From: Nemertoderma westbladi
Lineage: Eukaryota; Xenacoelomorpha; Nemertodermatida; Nemertodermatidae
Assembly: GCA_032718475.1 (NCBI GenBank)
Contig: JAUCBJ010006160.1
Span: 1-38,527, forward strand
DNA length: 38,527 nt
Direction: 5' to 3'
The position numbers and the translations under genes were made by a program. Shown here one piece after another: positions 1 to 11,799 of the stretch. Under the pieces are notes generated by a model. It saw only the letters and a list, made by a program, of their open reading frames with translations. It was not told the origin of the DNA and did no database searches. Every line of letters starts with the position of its first letter. The first letter of the stretch is position 1.

Positions 1-448
1 CTGATATTTTGCAACGCCCCCGTTCTCATCTTCAAGACCTCGTCTTTACTCGAGATAGTGGCTACCGCCATCTTGCTTGGCCTCGTTCGTAACCCTACCT
101 TTTCGGCCACCCAACCCTCCGTTAGCGTGAACGCTGCTCCCCTATCGACCAACATTAGTGTTGTGACCATGATAGCCCGTCCTCTCCTGTTATTCTCTCT
201 GGTACTACTCCGAGTAGTACCGTCCTCTTCCTCTTTGCTCTCATGGTGCTCGTCGCCATGGTTTGGCCTCCAGTCTCATCAGTCTCGGTGTACTTTGGTG
301 GTTTCTCTCCACCAATCCTATCCTTCTTATGTCCTCCCCTCGCGCCTCTATGGCATAACCCAAATCTCCCTGTATAGTCTAATCGATCTTCTTTCAGCAG
401 TGCCCGCCACTGGTCGCAATCCATGGTCTTATGCATGTCGTCTCCCAC
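1..448 (-). pseudogene. Degenerate zinc-knuckle region and retropepsin start
   Basis: The minus-strand block 155-448 holds a Cys/His-poor remnant (GLCHRGARGGHKKD) where BEL/Pao gag normally has its knuckles. After a frame change near 190, the frame reading from about 205 down to 1 contains LVDRGAAFTL at about 120-152. This resembles the retropepsin active-site loop, but the residue after the catalytic Asp is Arg instead of Ser or Thr, which should kill the enzyme. The protease runs off the window's left end. Confidence 0.55.
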
Positions 449-836
449 ATATGCACCTGCTTTCTATGTATTTGACACCTATAGAATGGGTTATAGCGCT
501 CTCCGTATAGCGTCTTGCGTATTTCGTCCAGGTCCGAGCCGGATGGTTTGTTGTTTTGGTTGTATAAACCCGCGTCATAGAATTCCCCGCTTCGTCCAGG
601 TCCGAGTCAGATGGTTTATTGTTTTGGTTGCACATGCGCATGTCAGGGGTGTTGTTTCCTCCATCGTCACCACGGCTGTTCTGTGGACTACAAGTCCCCG
701 TATGGTTGTCGTATGGTCAACGATTGCCTCACTCGCAGAAATGGGTCCGCCGGACTATGCTTGGGTTGCACATAGGCCCGCTGCATTCCGCTTTGGGACT
801 GTATCGAGTCTCTCCTCACTATATAGGCTTCATCAG

Positions 837-1605
837 CTAAGGATGTTCGTCATTTCCTGCCAGCCCTGGCTCCGCACCTTTCTTCTCCCGGGTGGAGAAG
901 GCGATCTTTCTCCACTTGTTCCTCAGCCAGATCAGTAGTGCCTGCGCTATTGTAGTGATGTTATTCGATGCGTTGAGTTTGTAAGGTGCATCTAGGGTCT
1001 TTAGCACAATCAGCGCCTTTTCGACTTTATTCGCGAAGGTCTTAAAGCTGACAGGGTTATCCTGTAGTCCGCCTGATGTTATTCCCCTTAAGGTTTGTCG
1101 GATGATCTTCGCAGGATGTCCAAATTCCCTGTCCAGGGCCGCCATGCAGTCGTGAATCCACCTTCGATACATTGGCACTGCCTTACAATGTCGTATGCTG
1201 GCCCCCCTGTGTAAACTTGTAAGTATTTAAGGCACTCAGCCTGTGTCAAGTTCTTAGATAAAATTTCATTACTGTACAATAGTACATACGCCGGAATTGC
1301 AAATATTCCTCCGGCTTACTACCATCGAATTTGAATGGCTCCACTGGTGGAAGCTCGATCCTGGTCTTCAGCGCGTCGATGAGTGTTGCCATTCCCATCG
1401 CTTGTACTTCCAGCGCGCTCGATGGTTGGGATACAGGTTCCTCTGGTATTGGCTGCGGTTCGCCTATCGGGCCCGTAGACTTTCCTTGTGTAGGATATAT
1501 CATCGGGGGTAACGGTCCCCTCCATATCTCCGTGTCGCACGACTTATTTGCGTCTAAGGGGTTTGGAGTTTTTGTTATTGGCTGCGTGCATTGCTGATAC
1601 TGCAA
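837..1605 (-). pseudogene. Gag capsid-like (DUF1759-type) block, frameshifted
   Basis: Three overlapping minus-strand open blocks (1246-1605, 1088-1279, 837-1178) together resemble the DUF1759 capsid region of BEL/Pao gag. The first contains LPPVEPFKFDGSKPEEY, matching the family's Leu-Pro then Phe-Asp-Gly pattern. The second has an ECLKYLQVYTGGPAYDIV stretch. The third begins with a REFGHPAKII segment and ends near WLRNKWRKIAF. Two frame changes, near 1270 and 1165, break the protein. In this family the region builds the particle shell. Confidence 0.65.
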
Positions 1606-1615
1606 TGGGGGAATG

Positions 1616-2563
1616 TCACCCTGTCCCCCCCACCCCCCCCCCCCCCCCCACCGATGTCATATTTGGTACTGGGGTTGATGTTATCATGTTAGGGCCCATG
1701 CACCTATCGGCAATACCTACCCCCTCCCCTGGGTATATATTATATGCCTGCATGTTATAGTTATACTGGTGTGCAGGTACCGGTATAGGCCTATCCACTT
1801 CTTGCCTACCGACTGGTATGTACGCCGCAACCTCTGGGTTTAATCCCGTCGTCCGCACTACCCTATTGCCTACACTATCTCTCCCAGCATGGCCTATAGT
1901 ATGTGTAGTAAGGCCTACAGTATGTCCTGCAGTCTGCCTGTGTCCCTCCGGACCGAAGTTTAATCTTCTCGAATATTCCGAGAAGTCCTCCCCGCGACTA
2001 CCATATTCTCGATCGGCAGCTACGTCCCGACGGGAAGTTTCTCTCCGGTCCCCTCTCCTGCCTTCATCCTCATACCGGTAGATCCTGTACCCTTCTCCCG
2101 GTGTGTGGTATATCTCACCAGGTTGTGTTTCTCTGAGGCGACGGCAATCTCCCGGAGTACGACCCCACCGGCTCTCTGTCTCCATCTCGACTACTGACGG
2201 TTCACTGTCAGTCCTTCCCTTCTGGTTGCTTGTAGCAACGCTACCTCGTTCGTCTCTATCGCCCTCCTTGCGTCCTCTACTCCCGACGTTATACCTACGT
2301 TCATGAGGTCTCGTATCGACATCCCGGATGAAATCTATCGTTCTCCTTCCATCTCCCGAGTGGGCTCGACGTTCCCTCGTTTGGCCGCTTGCGGCATGAA
2401 CGCTTTTCCCTTTACCCGGTCGAATGGCCTCGTAAATATTCGCCGCCCTTCTATTCTCCTCTGTTGTCGGGTGCCACGGTTCACTTAACTCACCGCGCGC
2501 ATTTTCTGCCGACGCCTGTGGGGCGTCTGTTGCCCCCTCCTTCCCCCAGTCGTCGGGTGCCAC
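1616..2563 (-). pseudogene. Gag linker block, Arg/Glu/Gly-rich, disordered
   Basis: This is a 315-codon open block with low-complexity, highly charged sequence. It ends in a glycine run (VGGGGGVGG) encoded by the G homopolymer opposite the C tract at 1633-1649. No catalytic or metal-binding motif is visible. It is most likely the disordered linker between the N-terminal and capsid parts of gag. The glycine run marks a slippage-prone site where the frame could have been lost; the capsid block that follows begins at 1605. Confidence 0.5.
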
Positions 2564-2640
2564 GGTTCACTTAACTCACCGCGCACTTTACCCGTCGATG
2601 CTTGTGGGACATTCTCTGCCCCCCCCCCCTCCCCCTCTCA
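2467..2640. repeat. Imperfect tandem duplication of about 82 bp in the gag linker
   Basis: The string GGTGCCACGGTTCACTTAAC occurs at about 2470 and again at about 2552, each followed by a similar GC-rich stretch ending in a C run. The duplication lies at the edge of the linker block and partly explains the broken frame there. Confidence 0.7.
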
Positions 2641-2733
2641 TCACTTACTAGTTGTGGTGGGGTGCCTGTAGCACCCCCCCCCCCCCCACCCATCACTAAC
2701 TGGTTGCAGTGAGGTGCCCGTGCCCCCCCCCCC
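2619..2733. repeat. Cluster of C homopolymers (C11, C14, C11)
   Basis: C runs occur at 2619-2629, 2674-2687 and 2723-2733, alongside the C17 at 1633-1649. They are G runs on the coding strand of the gag remnant. They could be real slippage tracts or sequencing collapse points, and their exact lengths should not be trusted. Confidence 0.85.
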
Positions 2734-3082
2734 ACCCGTCACCTCTTACTTCTCCCCTACGCCCCCCTCTAGTCGACGCATTATCTCTACCCTCGTTGGG
2801 CTTTTGATCCAGCGCCACAATGTCTAGTTGACATACCAGATCTATCTCTAACACCCCTCTTGCTTTCGCGGAGGATGTAGCGAACTTATCGGTCGCGACG
2901 GACTCCCATCGCCTCTCTGTCCTACTAATTTTCCCCCATTTACTGGGGTTTCCTACTAACCGACGACACCGAATCCTCGGGGTTAACATCGGATTCGCCA
3001 TCGTGCGGGTCTGCCCATCCCACTAACTTAATTCCCCTGGCATCCACTAGGTAAGGCCCTATGTACACTACATCTGGCTGAA

Positions 3083-3652
3083 TTACCTCAGACCGCCACA
3101 ATTCAAACAGTTCTGTGGCGACCCCCTCGCTCTCTCACTCGCCAGTTCTCCCTGTCCAAAACGGACTAAGTAACGGAAATGTTTATTTGACTCACCTAGC
3201 CTCTGGTATAGTTTAGGCTGGTCTACCTTTCTCCTCTCCTTAGCCACTTTCAGTAGTTTCTTCGTAGCATTGTACGCCCATCGTAGGCGATCACTCATCC
3301 CGACGTCCTCCTCGTTGACTCTACCTTCCCTTCTCGTCCGGCGTCGTACCGGCGGCTCCACCGTCGCCATTCCGGTGGGCCATCCATCGCCCTCGGCCTG
3401 TGGCTGGCCGGCGACTTCGGTACTCCGACCGCCGTCGTCGTCGCGCGTCGACTCGTTTTTGTCTTTCCCTCCTCGTAGTTGTCGGCCGCCCTCCTCTCGG
3501 GCATTCGGATCGTCCCTTGTTGGCGAATCCGGGGTGGCAGTCCAGTACCGTCTCGTCGCGGCCTCTCGGATCGTTTGGTTGGTGTCGTCCAGGGTCCGCG
3601 GCGGTGTTCTTTCTCCCTCTGATTCTCGGGGCGTTCGGTGTCCTTCATTCAT
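3083..3652 (-). pseudogene. Gag N-terminal block
   Basis: This 189-codon open block begins with ATG at 3652 and is very rich in Arg, Glu, Asp and Gly. It ends in a Lys/Arg-rich segment containing RWAYNATKKLLKVAKERRK, which looks helical. I recognise no domain in it. Its role as the start of a gag polyprotein is inferred from its place upstream of the capsid-like blocks on the same strand. The open frame stops at 3083 and the next block (2696-3001) is in another frame. Confidence 0.5.
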
Positions 3653-4365
3653 CTTTCTTGAGTCTGGTTGCGGTCACAGCCTGTTGTAAGCTGGATAGTT
3701 TTAACTGTGACGGGATCGAGTTCAAGGATCCCGACCGGGTTGGGTTATAGGCGTCACTTTCTGCTGGGCTGCTGAACTTATATCTTTGGCCGAAGGCCGT
3801 CGGGAAAATAACAGAGTTTGTGTTTCTCGCGATGTTAATGTTCCAATGATAATAGCACAGAATGTATAACAGTATATGATTGAAATTGCAATACAGAATT
3901 ACAACAGCAGTGTGTAAAGTGATGGTTAAAACTATAACCAGTCTGCAACTCTGTGATTAATGAACTGACCGGTAAATCAGTAATCAGGATGACTATATGA
4001 TTGATACACATAGATATTGGTTTCACCTCTACTGTACTTCGGCCTTTTGCTACCCAATGGATGCTTTCCTATCTTTCCCCACGTGCTCCCCTGCCTGCTA
4101 TTGGTTTATATACTAATTGTCACTTTGGCACTCCCTGTAAGTGTTACCCCCTACCGCTAGCCTCGACTAGCTGTGTTCTCCCTGTGAGGTGGTTTGACCT
4201 CTCACCCCTCTCTGTGGCTTTAGGGCCTGTATCGCCCCCCCCCCCCCCCCCCGAGTTGGTTATGAGGCGAGATTATTATTGGTAATCTCGTATCGCCAAC
4301 TATATTGGTAAAATGCCACTGGTCCCATTTCGGGTGGATAATGCAAGGGAATTGAATCCGCTTAC
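3653..4365. other. Non-coding stretch upstream of the minus-strand gag; possible LTR/leader
   Basis: No gene is seen here. Read on the minus strand it is the 5' flank of the gag remnant and includes a TATATAA-like box near 4106-4112 and a C18 tract at 4235-4252. An LTR would be expected here, but no second copy is in the window and no primer-binding site could be recognised, so this stays a guess. Confidence 0.3.
4235..4252. repeat. C18 homopolymer
   Basis: Eighteen consecutive C lie just before the 41-bp satellite. The length is approximate because such runs are error-prone. Confidence 0.9.
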
Positions 4366-7300
4366 ATACTCATTGGTATGAGGTGTAGTCCAAACCAAAC
4401 CAACCAGTACCGTACTCATTAGTATGAGGTGTAGACCAAACCAACCAGTACCGTACTCTTTGGTATGGGGTGTAGGCCAAACTAACCAGTACCGTACTCA
4501 TTGGTATGAGGTGTATGCCAAATCAAACCAACCAGTCCACCGTACTCATTGGTATGAGGTGTAGACCAAGCCAAACCAAACCAACCAGTACCGTACTCAT
4601 TGGTATGGGGTGTAGACCAAACCAACCAGTACCGAACTCATTGGTATGGGGTGTAGACCAAACCAACCGGTACCGTACTTATTGGTATGGGGTGTAGGAC
4701 AAACCAACCAGTACCGTACTCATTGGTATGAGGTGTAGACCAAACCAACCAGTACCGTACTCTTTGGTATGGGGTGTAGGCCAAACCAACCAGTACCGTA
4801 CTCATTGGTATGAGGTGTAGGCCAAACCAACCAGTACCGAGCTCATTGGTATGGGGTGTAGACCAAACCATACAAACCAGTACCGTGCTCATTGGTATGG
4901 GGTGTAGGCCAAACCAACCAGTACCGTACTCATTGGTATGGGGTGTAGGCCAAACCAACCAGTACCGAGCTCATTGGTATGGGGTGTAGACCAAACCATA
5001 CAAACCAGTACCGTGCTCATTGGTATGGGGTGTAGGCCAAACCAACCAGTACCGTACTCATTGGTATGAGGTGTATGCCAAACCAACCAGTACCGAGCTC
5101 ATTGGTATGGGGTGTAGACCAAACCATACAAACCAGTACCGTGCTCATTGGTATGGGGTGTAGGCCAAACCAACCAGTACCGTACTCATTGGTATGGGGT
5201 GTAGGCCAAACTAACCAGTACCGAACTCATTGGTATGGGGTGTAGGCCAAACCAACCAGTACCGCACTCATTGGTATGGGGTGTAGGCCAAACTAACCAG
5301 TACCGAACTCATTGGTATGGGGTGTAGGCCAAACCAACCAGTACCGTACTCATTGGTATGGGGTGTAGGCCAAACCAACCAGTACCGTACTCATTGGTAT
5401 GGGGTGTAGGCCAAACCAACCAGTACCGTACTCATTGGTATGGGGTGTAGGCCAAACTAACCAGTACCGAACTCATTGGTATGGGGTGTAGGCCAAACCA
5501 ACCAGTACCGCACTCATTGGTATGGGGTGTAGGCCAAACCAACCAGTACCGTACTCATTGGTATGAGGTGTAGGCCAAACCAACCAGTACCGAGCTCATT
5601 GGTATGGGGTGTAGGCCAAACCAACCAGTACCGTACTCATTGGTATGGGGTGTAGACCAAACCATACAAACCAGTACCGTAATCATTGGTATGGGGTGTA
5701 GACCAAACCAACCAGTACCGTACTTATTGGTATGGGGTGTAGGCCAAACCAACCAGTACCGTACTCATTGGTATGAGGTGTAGACCAAACCAACCAGTAC
5801 CGTACTCTTTGGTATGGGGTGTAGGCCAAACCAACCAGTACCGTACTCATTGGTATGAGGTGTAGGCCAAACCAACCAGTACCGAGCTCATTGGTATGGG
5901 GTGTAGACCAAACCATACAAACCAGTACCGTGCTCATTGGTATGGGGTGTAGGTAAAACCAACCAGTACCGCACTCATTGGTATGGGGTGTAGGCCAAAC
6001 CAACCAGTACCGTACTCATTGGTATGGGGTGTAGACCAAACCAAACCAACCAGTACCATACTCTTTGGTATGGGGTGTAGGTAAAACCAACCAGTACCGC
6101 ACTCATTGGTATGGGGTGTAGGCCAAACCAACCATTACCGAACTCATTGGTATGGGGTGTAGACCAAACCAAACCAACCAGTGCCGTACTCATTGGTATG
6201 GGGTGTAGGCCAAACCAACCAGTACCGAGCTCATTGGTATGGGGTGTAGACCAAACCAAACCAAACCAACCAGTACCATACTCTTTGGTATGAGGTGTAG
6301 GCCAAACCAACCAGTACCGAACTCATTGGTATGGGGTGTAGGCCAAACCAAACCCACCAGTGCCGTACTCATTGGTATGAGGTGTAGGCCAAACCAACCA
6401 GTACCGAGCTCATTGGTATGAGGTGTAGGCCAAACCAACCAGTACCGAGCTCATTGGTATGGGGTGTAGACCAAACCAAACCAACCAGTGCCGTACTCAT
6501 TGGTATGAGGTGTAGGCCAAACCAACCAGTACCGAGCTCATTGGTATGAGGTGTAGGCCAAACCAACCAGTACCGAGCTCATTGGTATGGGGTGTAGACC
6601 AAACCAAACCAACCAGTACCATACTCTTTGGTATGGGGTGTAGGTAAAACCAACCAGTACCGCACTCATTGGTATGGGGTGTAGGCCAAACCAACCAGTA
6701 CCGTACTCATTGGTATGGGGTGTAGGCCAAACCAACCAGTACCGAGCTCATTGGTATGGGGTGTAGACCAAACCAAACCAACCAGTACCATACTCTTTGG
6801 TATGGGGTGTAGGTAAAACCAACCAGTACCGCACTCATTGGTATGGGGTGTAGGCCAAACCAACCAGTACCGTACTCATTGGTATGGGGTATAGGCCAAA
6901 CCAACCAGTACCGAGCTCATTGGTATGGGGTGTAGACCAAACCATACAAACCAGTACCGTGCTCATTGGTATGGGGTGTAGGCCAAACCAACCAGTACCG
7001 TACTCATTGGTATGAGGTGTAGGCCAAACCAACCAGTACCGAGCTCATTGGTATGGGGTGTAGACCAAACCATACAAACCAGTACCGTGCTCATTGGTAT
7101 GGGGTGTAGGCCAAACCAACCAGTACCGAGCTCATTGGTATGGGGTGTAGGCCAAACTAACCAGTACCGTACTCATTGGTATGAGGTGTAGACCAAACCA
7201 TACAAACCAGTACCGTGCTCATTGGTATGAGGTGTAGGCCAAACAAAACCCACCAGTACCGTACTCATTGGTATGAGGTGTAGGCCAAACCAACCAGTAC

Positions 7301-9026
7301 CGTACTCATTGGTATGGGGTGTAGACCAAACCATACAAACCAGTACCGTGCTCATTGGTATGAGGTGTAGGCCAAACCAACCAGTACCGTACTTATTGGT
7401 ATGGGGTGTAGGCCAAACCAACCAGTACCGTACTCTTTGGTATGGGGTGTAGGCCAAACCAACCAGTACCGTACTCATTGGTATGAGGTGTAGGCCAAAT
7501 CAAACCAACCAGTACCGTACTCATTGGTATGGGGTGTATGTCAAACCAACCAGTACCGTACTCATTGGTATGAGGTGTAGGCCAAACCAACCAGTACCGA
7601 GCTCATTGGTATGGGGTGTAGACCAAACTAACCAGTACCGAACTCATTGGTATGGGGAGTAGGCCAAACCAACCAGTACCGTACGCATTGGAATGGGGTG
7701 TAGGCCAAACCAAACCCACCAGTACCGTACTCATTGGTATGAGGTGTAGGCCAAACCAACCAGTACCGTACTCATTGGTATGAGGTGTAGGCCAAACCAA
7801 CCAGTACCGAGCTCATTGGTATGGGGTGCAGACCAAACCATACAAACCAGTACCGTGCTCATTGGTATGAGGTGTAGGCCAAACCAACCAGTACCGTACT
7901 CATTGGTATGAGGTGTAGGCCAAACCATACAAACCAGTACCGTGCTCATTGGTATGGGGTGTAGACCAAACCAACCAGTACCGCACTCATTGGTATGGGG
8001 TGTATGCCAAACTAACCAGTACCGAACTCATTGGTATGGGGAGTAGGCCAAACCAACCAGTACCGTACGCATTGGAATGGGGTGTAGGCCAAACCAAACC
8101 CACCAGTACCGTACTCATTGGTATGAGGTGTAGGCCAAACCAACCAGTGCCGTACTCATTGGTATGGGGAATAGGCCAAACCAACCAATACCGTACTCAT
8201 TGGTATGGGGTGTAGGCCAAACCAACCAATACCGTACTCATTGGTATGGGGTGTAGACCAAACCAACCAGTACCGTTCTCATTGGTATGGGGTATAGGCC
8301 AAAACAACCAGTAACGAACTCATTGGTATGGGGTGTGGGCCAAACCAACCAGTACCGCACTCATTGGTATGGGGTTTAGGCCAAACCAACCAGTACCGTA
8401 CTCATTGGTATGGGGTGTAAGCCAAACCAACCATTACCGAACTCATTGGTATGGGGTGTAAGTAAAACCAACCAGTACCGCACTCATTGGTATGGGGTGT
8501 AGGCCAAACCAACCAGTACCGTTCTCATTGGTATGGGGTGTAGGCCAAACCAACCAGTACCGAACTCATTGGTATGGGGTGTAGGCCAAACCAACCATTA
8601 CCGAACTCATTGGTATGGGGTGTAGGTAAAACCAACCAGTACCGCACTCATTGGTATGGGGTGTAGGCCAAACCAACCAGTACCGAACTCATTGGTATGG
8701 GGTGTAGGCCAAACCAACCATTACCGAACTCATTGGTATGGGGTGTAGGTAAAACCAACCAGTACCGCACTCATTGGTATGGGGTGTAGGCCAAACCAAC
8801 CAGTACCGTTCTCATTGGTATGGGGTGTAGGCCAAACCAACCAGTACCGAACTCATTGGTATGGGGTGTAGGCCAAACCAACCAGTACCGCTCTCATTGG
8901 TATGGGGTTTAGGCCAAACCAACCAGTACCGTACTCATTGGTATGGGGTGTAAGCCAAACCAACCAGTACCGCACTCATTGGTATGGGGTGTAGGCCAAA
9001 CCAAACCAACCAGTACCGTACTCATT
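4366..9026. repeat. 41-bp satellite array, about 110 units
   Basis: The unit reads approximately ACCAACCAGTACCGTACTCA then TTGGTATGGGGTGTAGGCCA plus one A. It repeats head to tail without interruption for about 4.66 kb. Units differ at a few fixed sites: GTACTC/GAGCTC/GCACTC/GAACTC, GAGG/GGGG, GGCC/GACC/GGTA and CATTGG/CTTTGG. They also vary in length by 5-bp AACCA or ATACA insertions, giving 46- and 51-bp forms. Between about 6500 and 7030 a four-unit block of 169 bp repeats, a higher-order structure. The many 60-110-codon frames here are by-products: 41 is not a multiple of three, so one frame passes through all three readings. Confidence 0.97.
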
Positions 9027-9172
9027 TCTCAAAAGGAGATCCTTAACAACTAACTAGGCCTATTAATTTGTTCTGGAATACGCAATATTTAAAATTAGTT
9101 TCTAAATATTCTTAATACCGGTACCTGTCGCTAAAAAAGGAAACTTTGTTTTACCATAACACAATACTATAT

Positions 9173-10660
9173 TATACACCATGTCCCGTAATATAGTGTC
9201 ATTTTCTGATGACACGGGTTGACCCCATGAAGCCGGAATTTTCGATTTTGCCTTTAAATTTTTTTTATAGGCGTTTTTAAAAAGTGTCTTTTGCGAAATC
9301 GTACCCTCACTATCGTGGCCATTCTTCGGATTAGTCGTATTTTCTTCATATCATTAGAAAGCTTGCGTTGCAAGGATTCAAAATATGTAACAATATCTGA
9401 ATTTTATTGAGAAACAGCTGAGAAATAGGCGTTCAAAGATTGCTAGAATTTCGTTCGCTGAAGGCCATTTATTCTATTTAATAAATACACGATGTTCTGG
9501 AACATTTTGTTTAAGTATGAATAGCTACACAATAGAGATATTGGATAGGCATTCTGCTGTTGCCTACCAACTGATAAAATAAATAACACGTTCTAGAATA
9601 TTGTGTATTTATTAAATAGAATAAATGGCCTTCAGCGAACGATACTTCTTGCAATCTTTCAACGCCTATATCTCAGCTGTTTCTCAACGAAATTCAGATA
9701 TTGTTACATATTTCGAATCCTTGCAAGGCAAGCTTTCTAATGATATGAAAAATTACGACTAATGTTGAAGAATGGCCACGACACGGAGGGTGCGATTTCG
9801 CAAAAGACACTTTTTTATAACGCCTATAAAAAAAATTAAGAGGATTCTATAGGATTCCAAATACGTAACAGTGTCTGTAGCCGGAATTTTCGAGTTTGCC
9901 TTTCAATTTTTTAATAAGCGTTTTAAAAAGTGTCTTTTGCGAAATCGCACCCTCTGGATCGTGGCCATTCTTCACATTAGTCGTAATTTTTTCATATCAT
10001 TAAAGAGCTTGTGTTGCAAGAATTCCAAAGATGTAACAATGTCTGAGTTTCGTTGAGAAACAACTGAGATATAGGTGTTCAAAGATTGCAAGAATTATCG
10101 TTCGCTGCAGGCCATTTATTCTATTTAATAAATACACAAAATTCTAGAATGTGTTATTTATTTTATGAGTTGGTTGGCAACAGCGGTATTCCTATCCAAT
10201 ATATCTATTGCGTAGCTATTCATACTTAGAAAAAAAATGTTCCAGAACATCGTGTATTTATTAAATAGAATAAATGGCCTATAGCGAATGATCGTTCTTG
10301 CAATCTTTGAACGCCTATATCTCAGCTGTTTCTCAACGAAATTCAGATAATGTTACATATTTGGAATCCTTGCAAGGTACGCTTTTTAATGTTATGAAAA
10401 AATTACGACTAATGTGAAGAATGGCCACGATACAGAGGGTGCGATTTCGCAAAAGACACTTTTTTAAAACGCTTATAAAAAAAATTTAAAAGCGAAATCG
10501 AAAATTCCGGCTTCATGGTAACAACCACGGTGAGTTAACTAGTTGTGTTTCAAATTTCAAGCAGTATGATAAAGATTTGTAGAAAAATCTGGGGGGGGGG
10601 GGGGGGAGTCCGTGTCATCAGAAAATGACACTATATTACGGGTCATGGTGTATATATTTC
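9173..10660. mobile_element. Nested foldback (double palindrome) element
   Basis: The outer ends at about 9173-9222 and 10606-10660 are inverted copies of each other (CCCGTAATATAGTGTCATTT on the left, its complement on the right). Inside, 9226-9840 is itself an inverted repeat with arms of about 300 bp around a spacer at about 9488-9600. The segment 9880-10520 is a second such inverted repeat whose spacer is the reverse complement of the first. The block is therefore palindromic both in each half and as a whole, with its centre near 9855. There is no transposase. Arms differ by many substitutions, so it is old. Confidence 0.85.
10591..10606. repeat. G16 homopolymer within the right end of the foldback element
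   Basis: Sixteen consecutive G occur here. The paralogous right end at about 11040 has only five G at the same place, so the run expanded in this copy or was mis-called. Confidence 0.85.
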
Positions 10661-10985
10661 GTATAATCGTATAACCCAATATCTAATACAAAATAAAGTT
10701 ATTATACTGTACAAGACTCGCATACCGGTAGTGGTGTGGTACGTTTTATGGGTCATGGGTGGTATTGGCAGAGAGTAAACACATTCACATAAGCTGTGAG
10801 CTGTGCTGTTATATATTTATTAACAACTAGGTTGGAGTTCGTTTAGGGAGCTAAGATAGAGTAGATAGGGATACTAGTAAAATAGATTCAAGGTTAGTTT
10901 CAAGGTCATTCTCAAGATATTTTGAGTTACTGGGGCCTGTTCTGTTACATTGTAGAGATTTTTGGGGGTATTCTACTGAAATATT

Positions 10986-11092
10986 AACTAGTTGTGCTTC
11001 AAATTTTTAAGCAATATGATAAAGATTTGTAGTAAAATTTGGGGGATTCCGTGTCATCAGAAAATGTCACTATATTGCGGGTCATAGTAGGC
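10986..11092. repeat. Second copy of the foldback element's right end
   Basis: About 105 bp from AACTAGTTGTG to GCGGGTCATAG matches 10535-10655 in the same orientation. It includes the TCAGAAAATG-CACTATATT terminal core. No matching left end lies nearby. It is either a remnant of an older insertion that the complete element landed beside, or a local duplication. Confidence 0.8.
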
Positions 11093-11640
11093 CTACCATT
11101 GAGCTATGAGACACACAATTCATACCGAAACCTGATTGTTTTTAATTTAATTAATATTCTAGAATCTTATCGCAGATTGATCAGATATAAAATGTCCTAG
11201 AACTTATTTTATATGTTCAAGAACACTATGTAAAAAATATACTGTATTTCGAAAAGAACGGGCCTAGCGGCATCCATCATTTGAAAACCTGCCAAATCAT
11301 GTAAATCTCAGAGGCACAGCTGCATGTCGGTCGATTGAAAATATACAGTATACTAATGTAGTCGAGAAAATCTAGCAAAAACCCATAAGTATTCGCAATC
11401 AATCCGAACCACATATTTTGGATTCAACATTACCTTATTAATGACCAATAAAAGTATATAAAATTATATTTTGCGGATCATATGTTTATTCATGGAAATT
11501 CTGCGTACATTTACATAACACAAGCCAAACAAAAGGAACAGTAGAGAAAAGTAAGTAGCAAATTGGAGATGTTCCAGAATAATTTAATTAATTTCACAAT
11601 AAGCTGTGATTCAATGGGAAATGAGTAATATTTACACTGG
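11093..11640. other. AT-rich non-coding stretch
   Basis: No gene, repeat or RNA is recognised. Short TTCTAGAA-type motifs recur (for example near 11155), and similar ones occur in the foldback spacers, but no longer alignment was seen. Confidence 0.5.
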
Positions 11641-11785
11641 CGTGTAAAAGCTTTTGCGGATATAACCAGTCATTTTCTCCGCAATGTAGCGTGTAGGTGC
11701 TTTTAGCGGACATAACAAGCCATTTTTACCCGTTATGTCTGTATGCGTGCTTTAGCGGACATAACTAGCCATTTTGCCGCAATTC
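11641..11785. repeat. Three imperfect tandem copies of a roughly 50-bp unit
   Basis: Each copy has the form GTGT-GC-TTTTAGCGGACATAAC-AGCCATTTT. They begin near 11641, 11689 and 11747. They sit upstream of the LTR-like region and could be U3 repeats of the BEL element that follows. Confidence 0.8.
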
Positions 11786-11799
11786 GCTTAATACTCTAA

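Larger units (their letters stand above)
1..3652 (-). mobile_element. Decayed BEL/Pao-like retrotransposon, gag to protease, running off the left edge
   Basis: Read on the minus strand from 3652 down to 1, successive open blocks in changing frames give an N-terminal charged region, a long Arg/Glu-rich linker, a DUF1759-like capsid region, a degenerate zinc-knuckle region and the start of a retropepsin. This order matches BEL/Pao gag-pro. The blocks are separated by frameshifts and stops, so the copy is dead. Its pol part would lie left of the window. It is a different family from the element at 14.3-17.7 kb: the capsid and linker sequences differ, and this copy is GC-rich while the other is AT-rich. 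The family call rests on motif order read by eye. Confidence 0.7.

Noticed and set aside
58-938. Plus-strand frames of 150 and 171 codons at the left end
   Set aside because: The minus strand carries the gag/protease resemblance; these lack any motif and overlap it.
3270-3750. Plus-strand frames of 116-139 codons
   Set aside because: They are antisense to the gag N-terminal block, with Ser/Arg-rich shadow composition.
4506-8215. Dozens of 60-110-codon frames in the 41-bp satellite
   Set aside because: They are forced by the repeat: one frame cycles through all three readings of a 41-bp unit and ends at the first TGA variant. Peptides on both strands are equally repetitive.
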